From: Phoronis ovalis
Lineage: Eukaryota > Phoronida > Phoronidae
NCBI GenBank assembly: GCA_028565635.1
Contig: JAOXYB010048836.1
Span: forward strand, 1,392 to 11,968
Direction of reading: 5' to 3'
DNA: 10,577 nucleotides
Below are positions 7,801 to 10,577 of the stretch, piece by piece (position 1 is the stretch's first letter; each line of letters opens with the position of its first letter). The notes below the pieces were generated by a model, which saw only the letters and a program-made list of their open reading frames with translations, was not told where the DNA came from and searched no databases. Position numbers and translations under genes: made by a program.

Positions 7801-10238
7801 ATCCATCTACATCAGCACGGGGGCTTATACAAACCTGCACGCATGAATAGAAGGGACGGGTAGTATGTGCGGCACATTTAATTACCATTTACTGCAAAAA
7901 GGCGAGCACTTAAAATGACACACATGAGTTTAAAGAACTAATGAGATTTTAAGTTTCTTGTTGAATTTGTGATATGTATATTTAAAATGACTGATTGTTT
8001 CCATAAAATTGAGGCCTGACGGCGCCCCTCTGCTTAATGGATTTGCACCAGGAATCGTTCCAAAATATTTTTTCTGCGGCATTTTCATATCGTAACATTT
8101 CCAGTACTTCCTAAAGAGAAAGCTGCAAAAAATATGTTTCCATTTTAAAAAGCCACACCCGGAAGCCACATTTGTATGCACTCGAGCATACGCTGCAGAC
8201 TCTTTATTTTCAGGGTAATCCAGGAGACTTCGGGTTACCTGGGCCTCCTGGTCGTGAAGGTCCTAAAGGAGATCGAGGAGATCCAGGTTCGTTTAAATGT
8301 TTTTTATTCACATGTATCTGAAAAGAAAAAATACTTTTGTAATTACAAAATGTAATTCGCAACACATCCTACTACAAGTTGTTCATATCATAAGATTGCC
8401 AGCAGCATTTCAAGTTTTGTATGTTATTTTAAAACATTTTCTGTTAGAAAAGCTATTTTGTAAAGTAACTTACCATGTATTTGTGGTGTAATTCCAGGTT
8501 TTACTGGTCCTCCTGGTCAAGGGTTACCTGGTCACGATGGTGGTCGTGGTGATCCCGGTTACCGAGGACCTGATGGATTACCCGGTTTGACAGGCGACCC
8601 TGGAGAAAATGGTGACAAGGGTAATATTGGGAGAGGACTCCCCGGTCCACCAGGAAATTTGGGTAAAACAGGTTTTCTCGGACAAGAAGGCCCACCTGGA
8701 CCACGCGGTAAAAGAGGTGCTCCTGGTGTTGGCGTTGAGGGACCAAAAGGAGACAAGGGATCTGATGGTTTTGGTTTACCAGGTTTAGCAGGTCCAGAGG
8801 GTCCTGAGGTACTTAATTTTATTTAATTGCATAATTACCATTTTCTTAAGTTTGCCATATGCGACTGTGTTTCCAGTCAGGTTTTTTAATCGTATCGTAA
8901 CCATACGAGCGAATGATTAATTTAATAAGTTTAAGTACAAAACAGCTTAATTGTGGATATTACCAAGCACAAAGTAGTCTTGAGTAAGTCTTAACTAAAA
9001 ATCCTTGTTGGGCAATCAAATAAAAGGTAAGTAATCATGCTCGTTAATGGCCTAAAAAGCCTCTGTTTAAGGAGGTTTAAAAAATGGACCCTAAGCAAAA
9101 CCTTTTTGGTCAAAATAACTGATTTTCCTAAACGTGTAATGCGTGCACGCGCCTGGTCCTTAAATAAATATAATTCACGCATTTTTATAAACGAGCATAA
9201 TTATCCATGCGCGCTAATGGTATATCCCTTAGGCTGTTTTATGTGAATATGAGGAACTGTGATCTGGATGGGGGTACGCATTGAATTGCGTAATAGAATG
9301 AATTATATTTTATGTAGCGTTAGGAAATGTTGCAACAGGCGTATTAAGGGTCACAACAAATAAAATAGGGGTCCACCTTCTGATATAAGTGGGTTCAAAA
9401 CTGTTACCCTCAGTGATGCACTGCCAGTTAAAATATAGCTAAGACTTCCCTGGGGAATAGAATGGTTGAAATTTATGGTCTATCACATTACCTTGAATTT
9501 TTTCATCCCTCCGCACTAGAATTTATAGTGATTACGGTTCATTTAGGGTGAAAGAGGAGACCCCGGTCTGAGAGGTTTTACTGGACCCGCTGGTGAGGAT
9601 GGTTTGCCTGGTTTTGATGGCCGTGATGGTGCACCCGGTCTAGGAATTGAGGGTGCAAAGGGAGAACCTGGACAATTTGTTCCCGTTGCCGGTCCTCCAG
9701 GAGAGCCCGGTCCACCTGGTGCTGATGGTAATGGACGTACCGGTCCCTCTGGTCTTCCAGGTGATACAGGGTCAAAAGGAATTCCTGGAGATCCCGGCCG
9801 GCAAGGTCTTCCTGGATACCCTGGTCCATCTGGAGCACCTGGAAAACCTGGAAACAAAGGCATGGTATTATTATTTATCTTTTTTAATTCTTCAAATTAT
9901 TTAGGCATGAATGCTTAGTTGTTACACTTCAATCGAGAGCTATCAGTAATCATACAGTTGTTTATTCATATTTAAGACCAATGTATCATTAATATGTAAC
10001 AACTGGTTTTATTTACAACTTTATCAAGGCAACTGTGTACACTTGTACATCTTGTTTTTTTCAAATCTTTCAGGTTCCAGTGGTCCTAATGGTAAAATGG
10101 GTCGTACCACTTTTGTCTATACACGTCACAGTCAGAGTGTATATGTACCCCTATGTCTTGCCGATCACGGTACCCTGTGGGAAGGTTACAGTTTGTTACA
10201 CATTGAAGATGAAGGAAGAGCTATGGTGCAAGATCTCG
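1830..10238 (+). CDS. Short type IV collagen-family chain, 13 exons, 3' end beyond window
   Basis: Spliced model: 1830-1887, 2698-2819, 3389-3445, 3926-4060, 5252-5296, 5575-5700, 6025-6132, 6662-6737, 7624-7676, 8214-8286, 8498-8808, 9547-9859, 10074-10238. The joined frame is open for 547 codons plus one base. Seen: signal peptide 1-20; charged linker 21-64; cysteines 65, 70, 72; Gly-X-Y helix 74-501 with a lone Cys213; NC1 start 502-547 containing TRHSQ, GYSLL and QDLG. Known of the family: type IV chains trimerise through NC1, join through the N-terminal 7S region, and form secreted basement membrane networks. The helix has short interruptions (GGPP in exon 8, four G-X-G breaks in exon 11, two plus GQFVPVA in exon 12), typical of network rather than fibrillar collagens. 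Odd: the helix is about 428 residues instead of about 1400. It could alternatively belong to the spongin short-chain collagen-related group. The second part of NC1 is missing from the window, so the Met and Lys used in sulfilimine crosslinks cannot be judged. Confidence 0.9.
1888..2697 (+). other. Intron 1
   Basis: AT-rich, 810 bp, from GTAAGT to TTTTATAG. It contains a perfect tandem pair of a 15-bp unit at 2591-2620 and an imperfect 10-bp repeat, GTAACGGTAT then GTAAGGGTAT, at 2040-2059. The open frame running from 2538 into exon 2 begins inside this intron and is not a separate gene. Confidence 0.75.
2591..2620. repeat. Perfect 2 x 15 bp tandem repeat
   Basis: The unit GCTTTCCTTGACTTT occurs twice back to back at 2591-2605 and 2606-2620. 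It lies 77 bp upstream of exon 2 in a pyrimidine-rich stretch of intron 1. It looks like a simple replication-slippage duplication. Confidence 0.9.
2698..2819 (+). CDS. Exon 2: charged N-terminal non-collagenous segment
   Basis: The acceptor is TTTTATAG at 2690-2697 and the donor is GTAATA at 2820. Its 122 bases take phase 1 to phase 0, exactly what is needed between exons 1 and 3, which is the main support for the exon. It encodes residues 20-60. The first half is acidic and polar (EIKSEAEQD); the second half is basic and then amphipathic, with [10 protein letters not shown] followed by [10 protein letters not shown]. Leu48, Leu51, Phe54 and Leu58, with Leu62 from exon 3, fall on one face of a possible helix. 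I recognise no domain. Human type IV chains, from memory, have only a few residues between signal peptide and 7S cysteines, so this long linker is unusual. It could help align chains or bind polyanions; both are inferences. Confidence 0.8.
2820..3388 (+). other. Intron 2
   Basis: 569 bp of AT-rich sequence from GTAATA to TTGAATTGCAG. No coding signal is seen. An alternative acceptor AG at 3367-3368 would allow exon 1 to splice straight to 3369 in frame, skipping exon 2. Its upstream pyrimidine tract is poor, so the acceptor at 3387-3388 is preferred. Confidence 0.75.
3389..3445 (+). CDS. Exon 3: 7S-like cysteine cluster and start of triple helix
   Basis: 57 bases, phase 0 at both ends, donor GTAACT at 3446. 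It encodes residues 61-79: [19 protein letters not shown]. Cys65, Cys70 and Cys72 form C-x4-C-x-C directly before G-V-K, resembling the cysteine cluster ending CDCHGVKG at the same place in vertebrate type IV chains (recalled from memory). In that family these cysteines crosslink four molecules end to end in the 7S domain. One cysteine of the vertebrate cluster appears to be absent. Gly-X-Y repeats start at Gly74. Confidence 0.88.
3446..3925 (+). other. Intron 3
   Basis: 480 bp of AT-rich sequence from GTAACT to TTTTCAG. No repeat, RNA or coding signal recognised. Confidence 0.75.
3926..4060 (+). CDS. Exon 4: collagenous, 15 uninterrupted Gly-X-Y triplets
   Basis: 135 bases, phase 0 to phase 0, acceptor ATTTTCAG, donor GTAAGT at 4061. 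It encodes residues 80-124 as 15 perfect triplets beginning with a whole Gly codon and ending GSKGER. Lysines in the Y position (GGK, GSK) are candidates for lysyl hydroxylation and glycosylation. It is rich in charged KGER-type triplets. Exon length is a multiple of both 9 and 45. Confidence 0.93.
4061..5251 (+). other. Intron 4, longest intron
   Basis: 1191 bp from GTAAGT to TTAATTCAG. Mostly AT-rich. A GC-richer patch near 4800-4930 carries a short CCCC/GGGG inverted repeat at about 4806-4817 and an 18-bp palindrome at 4863-4880. This could be a remnant of a dispersed element, but no terminal repeats or protein homology were recognised. The open frames across 4763-5283 on both strands have no collagenous or other recognisable content. 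Confidence 0.7.
4863..4880. repeat. 18-bp perfect palindrome
   Basis: CCGAGTCCCGGGACTCGG equals its own reverse complement over all 18 bases with no spacer; symmetry stops immediately outside. It sits in a GC-rich island inside intron 4. No function can be assigned. Confidence 0.9.
5252..5296 (+). CDS. Exon 5: collagenous, 5 Gly-X-Y triplets
   Basis: 45 bases, phase 0 to phase 0, acceptor TTAATTCAG, donor GTGAGA at 5297. It encodes residues 125-139, [15 protein letters not shown], five perfect triplets starting with an intact Gly codon. At 45 bp it is the smallest exon in the model and matches the short 45-bp exon class known in fibrillar collagen genes. Confidence 0.9.
5575..5700 (+). CDS. 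Exon 6: collagenous, 14 Gly-X-Y triplets
   Basis: 126 bases, phase 0 to phase 0. The acceptor TTTCCTTTAG follows a clear pyrimidine tract and the donor is GTAAGT at 5701. It encodes residues 140-181, 14 perfect triplets from GLD to GKP, with proline common in the X and Y positions. Intron 5 before it (5297-5574, 278 bp) contains nothing recognised. Confidence 0.93.
5701..6024 (+). other. Intron 6
   Basis: 324 bp of AT-rich sequence from GTAAGT to ACGATTTAG. Nothing recognised. Confidence 0.75.
6025..6132 (+). CDS. Exon 7: collagenous, 12 triplets with conserved lone cysteine
   Basis: 108 bases, phase 0 to phase 0, donor GTAAGT at 6133. It encodes residues 182-217, 12 perfect triplets, ending [12 protein letters not shown]. 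Cys213 in GCD is the only cysteine in the helix. Vertebrate type IV chains have an isolated cysteine in a very similar setting (GIPGCNG, from memory), which takes part in 7S crosslinking. This supports a type IV rather than fibrillar origin. The spacing from the first cluster differs: 141 residues from Cys72 here, shorter in the vertebrate chain by my recollection. Confidence 0.92.
6133..6661 (+). other. Intron 7
   Basis: 529 bp of AT-rich sequence from GTAAGT to AACATTTTCAG. An open frame at 6372-6557 has no recognisable protein features. Nothing else seen. Confidence 0.7.
6662..6737 (+). CDS. Exon 8: collagenous with one glycine insertion
   Basis: 76 bases, phase 0 to phase 1, donor GTAAGT at 6738. 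It encodes residues 218-242 plus the first base of Gly243. Triplets run [12 protein letters not shown], then one extra Gly breaks the register (GGPP), then GPA GNK GER. Such a one-residue break is a common flexible imperfection in type IV helices. This exon begins the pattern in which glycine codons are split G/GT across introns, a habit known from COL4 genes. Confidence 0.92.
6738..7623 (+). other. Intron 8
   Basis: 886 bp from GTAAGT to TATTCCAG. The first third is a degenerate minisatellite (6803-7062). The remainder is AT-rich; an open frame at 7358-7585 has no recognisable protein feature. Confidence 0.75.
6803..7062. repeat. Degenerate tandem repeat, 32-33 bp period
   Basis: The anchor GGGGTAT or a close variant recurs at 6803, 6836, 6869, about 6899, 6933, 6959, 6991, 7023 and 7055, mostly 32-33 bp apart. 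The best copies (6959-7022) read ACGGGGTATGTTT plus a segment like TAGCCATCTTTTC. About eight or nine copies are present, the middle ones much decayed. It is a minisatellite-like array wholly inside intron 8, beginning about 65 bp after the donor. Confidence 0.85.
7624..7676 (+). CDS. Exon 9: collagenous, 6 triplets (54-bp class)
   Basis: 53 bases that, with the G left from exon 8, make 54 bases, or 18 codons. Acceptor GTATTCCAG, donor GTAAGT at 7677, ending phase 0. It encodes residues 243-260: [18 protein letters not shown]. The 54-base coding unit is the classic ancestral collagen exon size; here its first Gly codon is split. Confidence 0.92.
7677..8213 (+). other. Intron 9
   Basis: 537 bp from GTAAGT to TATTTTCAG. 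A 24-bp tandem repeat occupies 7682-7755, directly next to the donor. The rest shows nothing recognised; the minus-strand open frame at 7930-8181 has no recognisable domain. Confidence 0.75.
7682..7755. repeat. 24-bp tandem repeat, 3.1 copies, next to a donor site
   Basis: TAAATTATTCAATTC recurs at 7693, 7717 and 7741 with an exact 24-bp period; the unit includes CTCACAAAAA. The first copy has CTCACCGA instead of CTCACAAA, and the repeat register reaches back to 7682, the last base of the GTAAGT donor hexamer. Near-identity of the copies suggests a recent expansion. Confidence 0.92.
8214..8286 (+). CDS. Exon 10: collagenous, 8 triplets, first RGD
   Basis: 73 bases, phase 0 to phase 1. The donor GTTCGT at 8287 is weaker than its neighbours because of T at +3. 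It encodes residues 261-284 plus the first base of Gly285: [24 protein letters not shown]. The last two triplets create Arg-Gly-Asp at 281-283. Confidence 0.9.
8498..8808 (+). CDS. Exon 11: long collagenous exon with four G-X-G imperfections
   Basis: 311 bases; with the split glycine it encodes 104 residues (285-388) and ends phase 0 at donor GTACTT (8809). It has 32 triplets plus four two-residue interruptions: GQ, GR, GV and GF, each followed directly by the next triplet. RGD occurs at 301-303 (GGRGDP). GDPGEN at 317-322 resembles the GxOGEx' class bound by collagen-binding integrins, a weak inference. Its size is nearly the same as exon 12 and far larger than exons 4-10. Retention of the following intron would end the chain after GPEVLNFI, with a stop at 8824. 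Confidence 0.93.
8809..9546 (+). other. Intron 11
   Basis: 738 bp of AT-rich sequence from GTACTT to TTCATTTAG. Overlapping open frames at 8991-9246 on opposite strands have no recognisable content. Nothing else supported. Confidence 0.7.
9547..9859 (+). CDS. Exon 12: long collagenous exon with the GQFVPVA interruption
   Basis: 313 bases encoding residues 389-492 plus one base of Gly493. There are 31 triplets, two two-residue breaks (GL, GN) and one seven-residue interruption, GQFVPVA, after KGEP. Human alpha-1(IV), from memory, has KGEPGKIVPLPGPPG, a close match to [15 protein letters not shown] here. RGD lies at 391-393. The exon end is set by phase: the next exon needs a single leftover G, which places the boundary after AAAG at 9859 and makes the intron begin with GC (GCATGG). 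The nearby GT at 9865 gives the wrong frame. Retention of the intron would end the chain at a TAG at 9916, without NC1. Confidence 0.9.
9860..10073 (+). other. Intron 12, apparent GC-AG intron
   Basis: 214 bp, starting GCATGG after AAAG and ending TCTTTCAG. GC donors are a known minor class. Here the GC is required to keep the split glycine (G/GT) and the NC1 frame. A T-rich tract precedes the acceptor. Otherwise AT-rich and featureless. Confidence 0.75.
10074..10238 (+). CDS. Exon 13: end of helix and start of the NC1 domain
   Basis: 165 bases, phase 1 to phase 1, donor GTAAAA at 10239. It encodes the rest of Gly493 through Leu547. Three triplets (GSS GPN GKM) end the helix at 501. Then come [23 protein letters not shown] and MVQDLG. 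These match the first C4 subdomain of type IV NC1, for which I recall VTRHSQ, PQC, HGYSLL and GQDLG in the human alpha-1 chain. The exon also ends right at QDL-G. In that family NC1 selects chains, forms trimers and joins two trimers head to head. Cys520 is the first NC1 cysteine; its disulfide partners lie in exons beyond the window. Reading into the intron would stop at 10268, so splicing is needed. Confidence 0.93.
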
Positions 10239-10577
10239 GTAAAAATAATGTCCCAGTTGATAGCATATAATAAAAGACACGATTCATTTCCCAAAATTGC
10301 ATGGTGACAAATTAAAATTATAACGTTTATTTGTAGTCAGATGCTCCGGGGAAAGTTACAGCATCCATAATTTATCTGTCACTGTAGTAGCCCGTATGGA
10401 TCCACTTGTGCAATGGGTGGGTCCACCTGCGCAAATATAGGTTTAAAAAAGCCCCTAACTGCACATATAGCCGACTAAAAATCACCCCTTTGGAAGCCTT
10501 GTAGTGACTTATTGGTAAACCTCACTCAGTAAAAATCATCAGATAAGTAAACATGTTGCCGCTTTGATTTGATATAT
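10239..10577 (+). other. Intron 13, incomplete at window edge
   Basis: AT-rich sequence from GTAAAA to the end of the window. It contains an imperfect 21-bp tandem duplication at 10397-10438. No further NC1 exon is visible; the rest of NC1 should lie downstream. Confidence 0.75.
10397..10438. repeat. Imperfect 2 x 21 bp tandem duplication
   Basis: TGGATCCACTTGTGCAATGGG (10397-10417) and the following 21 bases share TGG-TCCAC-TG-GCAA with a few differences. The two copies are adjacent in intron 13. Likely a local duplication without coding content. Confidence 0.7.

Noticed and set aside
8559-8756. Minus-strand Gly/Pro-rich collagen-like protein
   Set aside because: Antisense shadow of exon 11: GGN and CCN codons are complementary, so collagen coding yields Pro/Gly-rich frames on the other strand. 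The same applies to 9543-9863 (exon 12) and 6021-6221 (exon 7).
3926-9859. Fibrillar collagen gene
   Set aside because: The helix is interrupted many times, glycine codons are split in the 3' half, the N-terminus has a 7S-like cysteine cluster, and the C-terminal domain is type IV NC1, not a fibrillar C-propeptide.
9547-9918. Exon 12 read through as the C-terminal end of the protein
   Set aside because: The tail after GNKGM is hydrophobic and non-collagenous, with no domain, while a downstream exon with clear NC1 homology fits the frame through a GC donor.

Overview
The window is animal nuclear DNA. Short Gly-X-Y coding blocks are separated by AT-rich introns of roughly 0.2-1.2 kb, with consensus GT...AG boundaries. 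One gene on the + strand fills almost everything from base 1830 to the right edge: a collagen of the type IV (basement membrane) family. Its C-terminal NC1 domain begins in the last exon seen and continues beyond the window. The species cannot be read from the sequence. The intron sizes and AT richness fit an invertebrate and argue against a very compact genome.

Layout: 1-1829 is the 5' flank or 5' UTR with no recognisable gene. Exon 1 (1830-1887) encodes the start and signal peptide. Exon 2 (2698-2819) encodes a charged, basic, non-collagenous segment. Exon 3 (3389-3445) encodes the cysteine cluster of a 7S-like domain and the first Gly-X-Y triplets. Exons 4-12 (3926-4060, 5252-5296, 5575-5700, 6025-6132, 6662-6737, 7624-7676, 8214-8286, 8498-8808, 9547-9859) encode the triple helix. 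Exon 13 (10074-10238) ends the helix and starts NC1 with TRHSQ, GYSLL and QDLG. All 13 exons join in frame with no stop: 1642 coding bases, 547 complete codons plus one base.

The main point of interest is size. The triple-helical domain is only about 428 residues (74-501), against roughly 1400 in ordinary type IV chains. Even so, it keeps landmarks expected from the long chains: the N-terminal cysteine cluster, a lone cysteine in the early helix (GIPGCDG), a long interruption reading GQFVPVA, and a recognisable NC1 start. It is therefore a strongly shortened type IV chain or a member of a short-chain relative such as the spongin short-chain collagen-related group. Deciding between these needs the rest of NC1 and a phylogeny. 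Other notable points are an apparent GC-AG intron just before the NC1 exon, three RGD motifs, and an unusual N-terminal basic amphipathic segment.

The introns carry a 32-33 bp degenerate minisatellite (intron 8), a 24-bp tandem repeat touching the donor of intron 9, an 18-bp perfect palindrome (intron 4) and a few small duplications. No tRNA, rRNA, CRISPR array or complete mobile element was seen.
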